Shown here in pieces: positions 1 to 8,977 of a DNA stretch of 64,000 bases. The notes beneath the pieces are model-generated. The model saw only the letters and a list, made by a program, of their open reading frames with translations, was not told the origin of the DNA and searched no databases. The stretch lies in assembly GCA_001936135.1 (NCBI GenBank), contig CP012816.1, positions 1,491,501-1,555,500 on the forward strand. The letters are read 5' to 3'. Origin of the DNA: Saccharomycopsis fibuligera x Saccharomycopsis cf. fibuligera. Its lineage: Eukaryota > Ascomycota > Saccharomycetes > Ascoideales > Saccharomycopsidaceae. The position numbers and the translations under genes are program-made. Positions within the stretch are counted from its first letter, which is position 1; the number at the start of each line of letters is the position of its first letter.

Positions 1-421
1 TAACGAAATTAACAACAATAAAGGCACCGCAACATCAAGTGCGGGGCCGGGCAGTACTAAGAGATTCAAGTTTGAAAACGTCGTTAGAATTGATGCAGAA
101 AATTTAAAGATTGGATCTGGTGCAGGTAACAGAATCAAATCAATTCAGAAAAAAATGAAAAAATTGAGTAAAGCATATAATATCAAATTGAAATTTGATA
201 TTCAGTATGTTAATAGTCATGAAATTGGCAAAAGCGAGAGTGGAAGTTCAAAGAAAGGTAAAACAAAATCAGAGAATTTTGATAATGACCATGAACTGGG
301 GATTGCCGGAGTTTCTAATCATTTGGAGACGGTTGCTGTTGGAGGAGACGACGATGATCTTGAAGTTGACATTGAAGATGATAATGATGATGATAATAGC
401 GTAACTGCTGCTCTTGCTTGA
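1..421 (+). CDS. 3' end of an unidentified protein-coding gene (start lies outside the window)
   Basis: An open frame runs from the left edge (frame beginning at base 2) to a stop at 419-421 without interruption, giving about the last 139 residues of a protein. The first ATG inside the window (155) is internal to this frame, so the real start lies upstream. The visible part has a basic, possibly folded section (around FKFENVVRIDAENLKIG, followed by many Lys), then a hydrophilic Ser/Lys stretch, and it ends in a very acidic Asp/Glu-rich tail. I do not recognise the family. The charge pattern (basic, then acidic tail) is common in nuclear or nucleolar proteins, but that is only a hint. Confidence 0.6.
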   Translation, partial: NEINNNKGTATSSAGPGSTKRFKFENVVRIDAENLKIGSGAGNRIKSIQKKMKKLSKAYNIKLKFDIQYVNSHEIGKSESGSSKKGKTKSENFDNDHELGIAGVSNHLETVAVGGDDDDLEVDIEDDNDDDNSVTAALA

Positions 422-1578
422 ATTAACATGGATGGTATTGAGTATAATTGTATAGAATACAGAATTTTTGAGGTGATTGTGGCTATGACTATGGTTGTAG
501 TTGGTTGGGTTGGAAGGTTATGAACTATACCTGATAGAGCATTTGCTAATGAGCAAGTAGAACTATAAAGAAAGTAGAGGACCCGTATTTACACAATGAT
601 GAAAAAACCTTTTAATGGGAGTATAGCTTCTTTTTTCAAGTTATTTTATTTATGAACTGTGGGCCGTGTATATATGGAATATGAGTGGTCAAAGTGCCAC
701 ATGTTGAAACGCAAGGGATTTTTCCGATAACGCTGTAGCGTTAGCTCGCATGTATGTCGGATCTGCATGTGCAAACAGGTTTACTTCGTGCCTTTAGTGA
801 TAGGTGTTGGTCGTATGACGACTATTCTATAGCACAATATATTAATGTATTGAGCACCTTGTGTCTACAACCTCTCTGCGGGTTAATGGTTGTCGTTTTT
901 TATGATGGCTTGCATGTTAATTTGCATCTTTATTGCTTTTTCTATTCTTTTTTTTTGCTCTGTGAGCATTCAGAAACAAAACTGCTATATATTACAAAAC
1001 ACACCCAACAGTTAACCAGAGTTCCTATCTTGGCTACATTTTATCAAATCATTGAATTCTTCTCTTAATTTGCCTTACTCCTCATAAAGAGAGAAATCAC
1101 GAAGTGCATTTTATAAAGTGCATATGGCATTCTTAGCTACTAATATATGGCAAACTTGAAAAAAGCTGAGATAGCTAAATGTTATTTGGCCAATTATACT
1201 GCATTACACTCATGCAGCCAAATAGCAAATTTGTTTGTAACTGCCTTCGTGGAAAACAACTGTGAGGAAATAATAAAAGTAATCTCACAGTATCATTCCA
1301 CAACAGTCTACTTTGCGCCATTCAAATTTTCAACTATTTTCTGAATCGCGTTAATGGAATAAAGTAGCTGTTTTTTGGTTTTTGACAATTGTGCTTCTTT
1401 AGCCATCATCCAGGCTTGTTTACTTTGTAGCCTAAATCATACCTGTTAGCATATTAGGTCAAAATTGAAAACAAAAGTAAAAACATACTTTTCGCTTGCC
1501 TTTTGCTCATCCACAAAAAGGGCAGAATCCATCCAGATACTTTTTTCCTATAGAAACGAGGGCTCGTCAGTTTAGTGC
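422..1578. other. Gene-free stretch, 1.16 kb
   Basis: Only short open frames (such as 754-1068 and 1147-1344) with no recognisable domains. A 7-bp inverted repeat (CTGTGAG ... CTCACAG) lies at about 1259-1291. It separates the 3' ends of two convergent genes, so no promoter is expected here. Confidence 0.5.
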
Positions 1579-1956
1579 TTACTCTACATATATTGCTAAA
1601 AGCGCTTTAACTCCTTTACTTTCGAAAGTTTTTTTTTTTTTTTTTTTTTTTTTTCCTCGAAAACAAAAAATGCCAATTTCTGGCTTATCAGTAAAGTCAC
1701 AGTGCACACATACTTTTTCAAGCTCCCCCATTTCTTGACTAACCTCACTCATTTCCCGTTCATATTCGCTGAAAATATGCTCATACGCTTGTCCTGCTTT
1801 TTCCCAATTAAAAGTAGCGTTCGTATCTTTTAATGAAGTCATTTGCTTAAGTTTTGCAATTTCTTTTTCGCTTTGACGCTTAAAGGCTGCCAAATATGGA
1901 TCTTGAATTTCCCCACTGTTGGATTTTCTGGTAGATAGCGATTTGATCCGTGCGTT

Positions 1957-1995
<39 letters not shown>

Positions 1996-2403
1996 ATTGT
2001 TGTTGTCGTCGTTGCCGTTGTCATTTTTTAGGCATTTGCCATCATAATTACCTTTTCCTTTATACTTGTCGCTGTTGGCCTCTTTACTTTCAGCTGTAGC
2101 CTTGGTAGATGTACTATCGCGCGTTGGCTTATGAGCTGCCTGAGCCCCAGCTAGCGCTGCGGTAGAATGTAACTTTTTCTCACCATTATTTGACACCACA
2201 TTAGCAGAGTGCTTAACTCCTTCTATTTCTGTGATTTCGGTAATATCTGTCTCTGGCGCTTCCTGGATAGTGCTGGCTTTGCCCGTGCTGTTGTTGGTGG
2301 CGGCGCTTAATGAGATTTGCGAAGAGTTATCAGGAAAATTAGTGATGCGTTCTGATGGTGGATCCATGGTGCCCGGTGGTTTCGATTCTTTTTTCTGTGA
2401 CAT
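1579..2403 (-). CDS. Hypothetical Asn-rich protein with a C-terminal poly-Lys read through a homopolymer
   Basis: Frame of 274 residues from the ATG at 2403; the longer frame upstream starts only at TTG. Residues about 1-130 are Ser/Thr/Ala-rich and look disordered. A run of 17 Asn encoded by AAC/AAT repeats (+ strand 1957-2010) follows. The only part that looks folded is a Glu/Lys-rich helical segment (from DPYLAAFKRQSEKEIAKLKQ on), perhaps a coiled coil. After CVHCDF and GIFCFRG the frame passes through 26 consecutive A residues (sense strand), read as Lys, and ends 19 codons later. The last part is therefore doubtful: a one-base length change in the tract would alter the C-terminus. I do not recognise the family. 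Transcribed toward the unidentified gene at the left edge. Confidence 0.55.
1629..1654. repeat. T26 homopolymer inside an annotated reading frame
   Basis: 26 uninterrupted T on the + strand fall within the 3' coding part of the minus-strand Asn-rich gene and are read there as poly-Lys. Such tracts vary in length and are error-prone in sequencing. Confidence 0.9.
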
Positions 2404-2723
2404 TGTTTGTGATTTTTGAAGCAATGCTCGAATAACAAGACGTGTTGTCAAAGTGTGCCGCTATGAAAAATGGCAGTTATTTACCTTTCGAAGAAATGAC
2501 CAGGTTGCAAGACTTTGCTTGGGTGTATATAAGCTGTAGGTGGACAGGCGTTTACGGTGCATGCTTGCACAGAAGTGCTTTTTTTTTTGTCCTTTGAGCA
2601 GCGCCTCACACTCAGCAACAACACTACAACAGAAACAGTGCCGTGAAGAAACAGCTAATGGATAACGGTAAATGTAAAACGCTTTACTAAAAAACAAAAA
2701 AACAAACAAATAATAATTATACA

Positions 2724-2766
<43 letters not shown>

Positions 2767-2778
2767 ATAGATGAAAAC
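2404..2778. other. Intergenic region with an A38 tract
   Basis: Holds the promoter of the minus-strand Asn-rich gene and the 3' flank of ERV41. An A38 homopolymer (2727-2764) ends 14 bases before the ERV41 stop codon position. No gene is seen. Confidence 0.6.
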
Positions 2779-3898
2779 TCACTGCTTGCCGTCCAAAAAC
2801 GTTGGCGCCTTCTCTTGACCTCTGAGGGCGAACTTCTTGCCAAACGCGAGCACCAAAAGCTTGTCAAACCCCTTATACAACCACCCAAAGCAGATAATCA
2901 ACCCGCCACAGACCGTAACCAAGCGTACAACAAAGTTGGTGAACTCAATTCTCCTATCCTCGATCTGAAGCTTGATGGGCTCGAAATCATACTTGAAAAA
3001 AATCCCGGGGACTCTGCCAAACCCAGCGCTACCAAACACCTTCTCCTGCTCTGTGATGGCGTACTGGTAAGTATCGATTTCGATGCCGAGTCTCTTGTAC
3101 GTCGTTGGCACGGCTGACAAGTAGTATTGAAAGCTGTGGACGTTGTTCGGGGTTGTCTTTGCGGTAAAGTCGAGCGGATTCTGCAAGTACGGGAAGAACT
3201 CGCCAAACGAGAGCTCAGTAACCACATGAGAAAAGTTTAGCGCCTGCTGCGGAATGTTGGATCTGAAATCTCGGTAGGCGTAACCTTTGGCGGTGATATG
3301 GAAATCCCCGGCCACCTTAGTGACAGGAATTATGCCGTAGATGTGGCACGCTGGAGCGCCTGAATGCGGATCGCTTGCCCCTGCTCTGAATTCTGCCCTC
3401 AAGCTTTCTCTCATGACTTGGTCCATGTCCGGGGTAACGATGTCGTGCTGCGAGTTGAGCAAGTAGTTGGGAGGCACAAAGAAGCTCATGCCCTCGTAGG
3501 TCAAGTAGTCAGCAGCAAGCGTGCGGTCGCGGGTCAAGTCGAGGACATTGGTGTGAATGTAGTTGCAAGGCATGGCCACAAGAATGTCCAAGTTGATCTG
3601 CAAAGTGTCGCTGAAACTGTTGTCGACGGAGAACGTCTTGTAGACCGCGCCGTCGATCCAGCCACCGATCTCGACGTAGATGATGAATAGCACGACAAGC
3701 AGAAGGAGGATGGTGCTGAGGCCGCCTCTGGAGGACCTCACTGCGTGCTGGCTGTCGACTTTGGCTGTTGGTGTGTTGTTAGTACGTACTGTGCGGCGAC
3801 GGGAGTCCTAGGGGCCGGCTGGCGCGCCAACGCAGATGGCAGGAACACATACGAAAAGCGTCGAACGCTCTTATTCCACGGAACTTCTTGTCGTCCAT
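2779..3898 (-). CDS. ERV41: Erv41-type COPII vesicle cargo receptor subunit, two exons
   Basis: Erv41 pairs with Erv46 to cycle between ER and Golgi and retrieve or sort cargo. The long exon alone begins without an ATG. Joining exon 1 (3898-3853, 46 nt, ATG at 3898) to exon 2 (3764-2779) across an 88-bp intron gives a 343-residue protein. The intron has 5' GTATGT (at 3852), branch site TACTAAC (complement of 3778-3784) and 3' AACAG. The junction produces AFDAFPKVDSQHAVRSS, which fits the conserved Erv41/46/ERGIC N-terminus (RxFDAFPK). A first membrane segment lies at about residues 30-48, a long lumenal domain follows, and a second membrane segment lies near the C-terminus (FVVRLVTVCGGLIICFGWLY). 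This is the family topology with both tails cytosolic. GC-rich relative to most of the window. Confidence 0.93.
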
Positions 3899-4513
3899 GG
3901 CGGCTGTGGCTGCTGGCGATACGACGATGTTGCGCGATGTCGTCTTGTAGAGCACATCGTCTCGTCTTGATTTGTCTTGATTTGTTTTGCTGTGTTGTGT
4001 TGTGTTTCTGTTTTTCGGACGTGTTTTCCAGTACGTCACATGCGCAGCTGCCCAGCGGACCTCGAAACCCTCAAAACCCTCCGGGACATTGGGCAACCGA
4101 CAGAGACGGCGCTACGTTCAGGCTACGAAAGACGGTGAAACGACAAGTCGCAACAGGAGAGTACATGTTTATTATCTTTATTGAAAAAGCAAGCGTGCCA
4201 GCGCCGACAAGCGCCGGCCAGCAGCGCGGAACCGTTCGCTACAAGTTCAGCTAGTACCTTCAACCGCGTATGTTAGTGAAATGCTCTCCAAAGCCATCTA
4301 TCAAGCCGGGCCACTGCTGCAAAAGAGGGGAAAAATCAAGCCACAACAAAACAAAACAAAACAAAAAATCTCAACGTCCAGAGGTCAGATAGGAGCGAAA
4401 GACGATGGCTATTGTATCTTCAGCTATAATCAGTTGAACTATGCATTGATTTGGTCATCATCCTGGACGTTGAGAGAGTTGCGGCTCAAGAAAGACGCAC
4501 GCAGCACTGATTG

Positions 4514-4549
<36 letters not shown>

Positions 4550-4943
4550 AAGCTGCTCAAGCTGCTGCCGCTACTTACCGTTTCTCCATTTGGCCATAAA
4601 TCTTCAACTACGGCAAAGATGCCGGAGAGCTGCGAGAGCCGAGAAAGAAAAGAAGAGCGGCCAGACAAAAATTTTTTCCTTCGCGCTCAGGAACGCGCTC
4701 TTTATACTGGCGGCGGGCAGCAGGGTAACGGACTGAGGAGGCTCGCCAGAGACCAGGCAACTGGAGCCACCTGCTGCCATGCAGCAGCGATATCCAGCGA
4801 CAAGCAGCGGCCAGCACTCAGCAACCAACGCTGAGCTCATAAGAAGCAGCTTCTCACCGCCCTCGAAGGCTGTAGTTCTCAGAGCTGTTTGCCGCCCAAG
4901 TCTGAAAACACGCCGCCCACTCCAGCGCTCCCGGATCCCAACA
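3899..4943. other. Divergent promoter region of ERV41 and the Ap4A phosphorylase gene
   Basis: A 1.05-kb gene-free stretch between two divergent genes, GC-richer than most intergenic DNA here. It contains a GCT/CTG trinucleotide repeat (about 4514-4548). Open frames on both strands are low-complexity (poly-Leu, poly-Ser) shadows of that repeat. No convincing gene. Confidence 0.6.
4514..4548. repeat. (GCT)n trinucleotide microsatellite
   Basis: About eleven GCT units in a row, followed by imperfect units (CAAGCTGCT) to about 4567. It lies in the presumed promoter or 5' leader of the downstream phosphorylase gene. Confidence 0.85.
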
Positions 4944-5915
4944 ATGGACGTTCCCGAAAACTTGCGCTCTTTGATAGAAGAAACCACCAACAACGCGGTG
5001 GGCCTCGTCTACACCCAGCCAACGCAGCAGCGGATTGCCCAGGACAAGCAAAACTACCTCATCTCGTACATCGAGTCGTTGCAAAAAAAGGACGAGCACA
5101 CTAACGACAACAAGAAGCAAAAGGTCAATCCCTTCGAAAACCCAGAGAAGTCGCTCACCGTGTACAGGGGCAGCAAGTACACCATTCTCTTGAACAAGTT
5201 CCCCGTGCAAAAAAACCACTTTTTGCTCATCACCAATGAGTTCATCAGACAGGATGCGTTGCTCGACCCAACCGACTTGGTCACCGTGTACAAGATCCTC
5301 AAGCAGCTCTCAAAGGCGACAGACGCCGGCTCCAAGACGGTGGCGTTCTTCAACTCTGGTTCCAGCTCGGGGGCCAGCCAGGCACATAAGCATATCCAGT
5401 TCATCAGGGTTGACAGTGACTACGAGTTGTTTCCGGACCGCGTAGTTGCCGGTAAGCAGTTTTACGTGCCTAATTTCCAGGCCCCGCCGATGGCCGACCA
5501 GACCAAGCCGTATGCTCATTTCATTGCGCCGTTGCACAAGGATGGCGCTGACGACGACATTGCTTCTGACGATCTTGCAATGGCTTACATTGCCCTTGTG
5601 CAGAGCTGTTTGACGGTGATCAAGGACCATCATCACTTGGAGGGTCTCGAGGCGCCGCAGACCAGCTCTCTTTCCTACAACTTCATCATGACTACTGACT
5701 GGCTTATGCTTGTGCCACGGTCAAAAGAAACCGCTGCAGTCAATGGCCATTTTTTCAACATCAACTCATTGGGCTTCTTGGGGTTGATCCTTACTAAGAG
5801 TAAGGACACCTATGAAAAATTGATCAATAACGAGTTCCTGATCGATGCTGATATTTTACAGAAGGTGGGGTTCCCAAGGGAGTACGAAAAACCTGATAAA
5901 GAAGGTGATTACTAG
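4944..5915 (+). CDS. APA1: Ap4A phosphorylase (ATP adenylyltransferase), Apa1/Apa2 type
   Basis: Cleaves diadenosine 5',5'''-P1,P4-tetraphosphate with phosphate to ATP and ADP; fungal Apa1/Apa2 enzymes belong to the GalT branch of the HIT superfamily. The ATG at 4944 starts the homologous region (MDVPENLRSLIEE) and gives 323 residues, matching the roughly 320-residue yeast enzymes. The open frame upstream of it is not family-like. Residues 87-97 (FPVQKNHFLLI) and the HIT-type catalytic signature HKHIQF at 148-153, preceded by NSGSSSGASQA, are present. The C-terminal half has LSYNFIMTTDWLMLVPR, typical of the family. It cannot be assigned to Apa1 versus Apa2; the symbol stands for the family. 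Confidence 0.9.
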   Translation: MDVPENLRSLIEETTNNAVGLVYTQPTQQRIAQDKQNYLISYIESLQKKDEHTNDNKKQKVNPFENPEKSLTVYRGSKYTILLNKFPVQKNHFLLITNEFIRQDALLDPTDLVTVYKILKQLSKATDAGSKTVAFFNSGSSSGASQAHKHIQFIRVDSDYELFPDRVVAGKQFYVPNFQAPPMADQTKPYAHFIAPLHKDGADDDIASDDLAMAYIALVQSCLTVIKDHHHLEGLEAPQTSSLSYNFIMTTDWLMLVPRSKETAAVNGHFFNINSLGFLGLILTKSKDTYEKLINNEFLIDADILQKVGFPREYEKPDKEGDY

Positions 5916-6030
5916 GGTGTTCTTTGTATAATGAATATAGAAAAAGAAAAAAAAAAGAATGCAAAGAATGCAAAGAGAATGAATGAGTTAGTATACAGAT
6001 CTATAATGATGCCTAAAGTAAACAGCGAGC

Positions 6031-6051
6031 TTTTTTTTTTTTTTTTTTTTT
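6031..6051. repeat. T21 homopolymer
   Basis: 21 T in a row in the 237-bp gap between the convergent phosphorylase and ERD1 genes. Confidence 0.9.
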
Positions 6052-6152
6052 GTTTCCAAAAAACAAAAACAAACAAACAATAAAAGATAAAACAAACAAA
6101 CATGCTCTTTTTTTACCGCGTGTCTGGGCGTGTGCTGGCGGCTTGCAGAGCA

Positions 6153-7214
6153 TCACAATTTGGAAAGTTCAAAGTCAATGATGGAACTCTTGAGAGCCTC
6201 AGTATTCAATCTGTGGATACACCACACAAACCTTCTAGTGAGCTCAAACACGTGCATAGTAAACAATTTAAACTGCACGTTGCTGTCATTGAAGTAGTAA
6301 AAGTTGGTAAAAATGAATTTCCAAAGCCATAGGAAACGTAAACTGAAATCATAGCCGACCGAGGAGTAGAAAAAAACCTTGTACTTGTTGTTGGTTTGAA
6401 TAAGGTCGCTGCGCTTCACGGTATAGTACTCCCAGTCGACAAACACGTCCCAATAAAATGTGTACACCGAATTCAATGCAATAAGAAACTTCTCGAGCAA
6501 CAATATGCTTCCGTTGGACTTGCCATTACTGTCTTCGAAAGTTCTCGTGATGTAAATCATAACTAGCGGGAACACGTTAGTAGAGTACTTGATAAAATTC
6601 AAAAAAGCCTGCTTATTTTTCTTTTTCGAGATGGACCATTCATGCCAGCATTGGCTCAACCGAATAAGCTGCGGGATCACTAAGACCACCAAGTCCCAGC
6701 CAGCGTTGTCCAATCTCACTTCGGGCCCTTGAAAGATATAGGTCAAGTAGTTGGCTAAATCGAGCAATATCTTGGAATAGGATGTCAAGCTATCAGACAA
6801 CAATATATCGTTAAGTCTCAACGCTTTGGTGTCGATCCTACCAAGTAAGATTCTCTTGAATGTTGCAAAGAGTCGATAATCGCCATTGACCAAGATTTTG
6901 TAAATCAACAACACAAAAGTCAACACCGGCACAATTTCAAAGAAAAAGCTATACTGGTTTCCATTAATGACAATCATTGATGTGTATGTGACCCAACTGG
7001 CAAAAGTTATGCTTAGCAATAGTGCCAACTTTTCAAATGTGCGAGAAATATAAACATCGTGGTTTTGATAAGTGGACTGTAGTTGGAGGAGCCTTAGCAC
7101 GTTGATGTTGAGCTGGCGGTGGGCGATCTTGATAAGGAGGTAGTAGTACAAGATGCCGAGGTTGAGGAGGGAAAGCACTCGGTAAGAGAGGGGAAAATAG
7201 AGCTCCAGGAACAT
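6153..7214 (-). CDS. ERD1: Erd1-like EXS-domain Golgi membrane protein
   Basis: Erd1 is a Golgi multi-pass protein needed for retention of lumenal ER proteins and normal Golgi glycosylation; it is linked to Golgi phosphate recycling. The open frame extends further upstream only from TTG through low-complexity Thr/Ala/His codons. The ATG at 7214 starts MFLELYFPLSYRVLSLLNLG and gives 353 residues, close to the yeast protein. Several hydrophobic segments are visible (about residues 12-30, 60-80, 90-110, 170-190). The C-terminal half has EXS-type features: Trp/Tyr-rich YTFYWDVFVDWEYY and FELTRRFVWCIHRLNTEAL. Divergent from the glycosylase gene downstream. Confidence 0.82.
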   Translation of the reverse strand: MFLELYFPLSYRVLSLLNLGILYYYLLIKIAHRQLNINVLRLLQLQSTYQNHDVYISRTFEKLALLLSITFASWVTYTSMIVINGNQYSFFFEIVPVLTFVLLIYKILVNGDYRLFATFKRILLGRIDTKALRLNDILLSDSLTSYSKILLDLANYLTYIFQGPEVRLDNAGWDLVVLVIPQLIRLSQCWHEWSISKKKNKQAFLNFIKYSTNVFPLVMIYITRTFEDSNGKSNGSILLLEKFLIALNSVYTFYWDVFVDWEYYTVKRSDLIQTNNKYKVFFYSSVGYDFSLRFLWLWKFIFTNFYYFNDSNVQFKLFTMHVFELTRRFVWCIHRLNTEALKSSIIDFELSKL

Positions 7215-7552
7215 AATAAGCGGTCTATGAGCCCGGACTGGCCTATTGACTGTGTCTGCGAGAGCGTGAGCGTGAGCGTGTGTGTGAGTCCAAGCTAGAA
7301 AGTTGGCAAGTTGAGGAGGATGAGCTGTTGTTGTTGCTGCTGCTGCTGTTGTTGTTGTCTTGATTTCTTTTTTTTCCAATTTTCTGCTTTTTACTTTTTC
7401 TTTTTTCCGCGGATCAAAGAACTGCGCTGCAACAATATAGAAACGAAAATCGCATAACGATCGTAGCTTGCTGACTGATACTCTTCTTATTTGCTCATCT
7501 CTTTACGGCATACTATTCCACACTATCCTTACTCAATATCAAAATCACAAAA
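7215..7552. other. Divergent promoter of ERD1 and the mismatch glycosylase gene
   Basis: 338 bp containing short tandem GTGAGCGTGAGC-like and GTTGTTGCTGCT-like repeats (7255-7360), which create open but probably noncoding frames upstream of the ERD1 ATG. Confidence 0.6.
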
Positions 7553-8782
7553 ATGACAAAAAGTCTTGAAGAGTTGCGAGAAATCTTTACTTACAGACCA
7601 CCTGCCGAAGAAGAAGGAAAGGAGGGCCAAAAGACAAGCGAAGCTAGCGTCTCGGAGATCATTCAAAGGAAAAGAAAGCACATTGCGTCACCATCCTCAA
7701 CAACGAGGTCATCATCGAGCACCACCACCAGAAGAACCAGATCAACAACCAGATCAAGAGTCAAGAAGGCTCATACTGTGACGCCCAAGCTTGAAGATGA
7801 AAAAGAAAAAGTCAATATCAAGAATACTAGAACATCTTCCTCTTCAACTACTAGTGTTGCAAAAACCTACAAGTATCACCCATCCGAGTTAAAATACAAG
7901 CATTTGAACGAAATACCCAACCTTTTCAGAAAAGATCTCACCATTTTATTTTGCGGTTTCAACCCAGGGATCCAGAGCGCAATAACTGGTCATCGGTACG
8001 CCCATTTCACCAATCTTTTTTGGAAATTACTCATAGAATGTGGTCTTTTTGTGCCGAAACTTAACTACAAGTCGTTGCAGCACATAAAGATCGAAAATGA
8101 CGATACTCATACTCTTAAAAAAGAAGGAGATGAAGAAGCAGCTAGCATTAATTTTAGCGTGAACGCTGAGGAAGAACAAGTTTTTGCGAAAAATGGCAAA
8201 GGCAAAGGCAAAAGTAAGGCAAAAGACAACGAGATTTTGAAAGACTACGTCGACAAAGTACCCAAGGAAGAAATGGCTCACGTTATTAGAAACCTAACAT
8301 TCGAAAACGCAGAGCAATACTTGTTTGATAATTTTAATATTGGGTTCACTGATCTAGTAAGCCGGCCCACACGAAACATCGCAGAGCTCACAAGTACAGA
8401 AATGGACGATAACGTCGCACCATTACTTGTGAATATCTGCACGTACCGGCCCCAGATTGTTTGCTTTATTGGTAAGGATATTTTTAAGCGGATCTTCAAC
8501 TACGTGAAACAAAAAAATATACCTAAAACAAAGGATGCCAAGTTTAATTTTGATAAGAACTTCAAGTGGGGAAGACAGAATGAGTTGAGTTATTTTAGTT
8601 TAATTACCGACTATTTCAGCGGTGCTATTGAAAGAAACCAAAATGACGGTGATGTCTATGTTCCTATAATACATGTGTTTCCATCGACGTCGGGGCTCGT
8701 TGGGTCGATTTCGAGGGAGTTCAAGTTGGAGCTTTTTAGAAAATTGAAAATGGAATACGAATTGGTTCATACTAAATTGTGA
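7553..8782 (+). CDS. TDG/MUG-family G/T(U) mismatch-specific DNA glycosylase
   Basis: Enzymes of this family remove uracil, thymine or deaminated bases from G mispairs to start base-excision repair. The 409-residue protein has a Ser/Thr/Arg-rich basic N-terminus (about 1-105), probably disordered. The catalytic core follows. Motif 1 is GFNPG at 135-139, with the family Asn at 137 as in human TDG. Next comes GHRYAHFTNLFWKLL (146-160), matching the family GH-Y----N-FWK pattern. NIGFTDLVSRPT lies at 262-273. Motif 2-like VFPSTSG lies at 375-381, where the Ser-rich loop contacts DNA. A 70-residue Lys/Glu-rich insertion (about 173-245) splits the core. Saccharomyces cerevisiae has no such enzyme; fission yeast has Thp1. 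Start ATG at 7553 follows an AT-rich leader. Confidence 0.85.
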   Translation: MTKSLEELREIFTYRPPAEEEGKEGQKTSEASVSEIIQRKRKHIASPSSTTRSSSSTTTRRTRSTTRSRVKKAHTVTPKLEDEKEKVNIKNTRTSSSSTTSVAKTYKYHPSELKYKHLNEIPNLFRKDLTILFCGFNPGIQSAITGHRYAHFTNLFWKLLIECGLFVPKLNYKSLQHIKIENDDTHTLKKEGDEEAASINFSVNAEEEQVFAKNGKGKGKSKAKDNEILKDYVDKVPKEEMAHVIRNLTFENAEQYLFDNFNIGFTDLVSRPTRNIAELTSTEMDDNVAPLLVNICTYRPQIVCFIGKDIFKRIFNYVKQKNIPKTKDAKFNFDKNFKWGRQNELSYFSLITDYFSGAIERNQNDGDVYVPIIHVFPSTSGLVGSISREFKLELFRKLKMEYELVHTKL

Positions 8783-8813
8783 TACGTTTGCTAGTTTATG
8801 GGAAGTACTAAAA

Positions 8814-8816
<3 letters not shown>

Positions 8817-8858
<42 letters not shown>
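8817..8858. repeat. A42 homopolymer
   Basis: 42 A in a row, the longest homopolymer in the window, between the convergent glycosylase and RRP17 genes. Confidence 0.9.
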
Positions 8859-8859
<1 letters not shown>

Positions 8860-8977
8860 GAAAACTATTGGCAAAATGCGTATTAGATATGAACGGTTGT
8901 AAAATTAATTGTATAGTAGATACTAGGGGAATAATACATGCATTATAATGATATTGGGGAGGCTTTGGGGCTCAATA

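Noticed and set aside
754-1068. ATG-initiated frame of 104 codons on the + strand
   Set aside because: Composition Phe/Leu/Cys-rich with no domain pattern; lies between convergent genes where chance frames are expected.
3745-4254. 169-codon + strand frame overlapping the ERV41 5' end
   Set aside because: It is antisense to ERV41 exon 1 and its intron, has Cys/Arg-rich chance composition, and contradicts the well-supported ERV41 gene model.
4511-4834. Frame starting with poly-Leu
   Set aside because: Produced by the GCT/CTG repeat; no recognisable sequence after the repeat.
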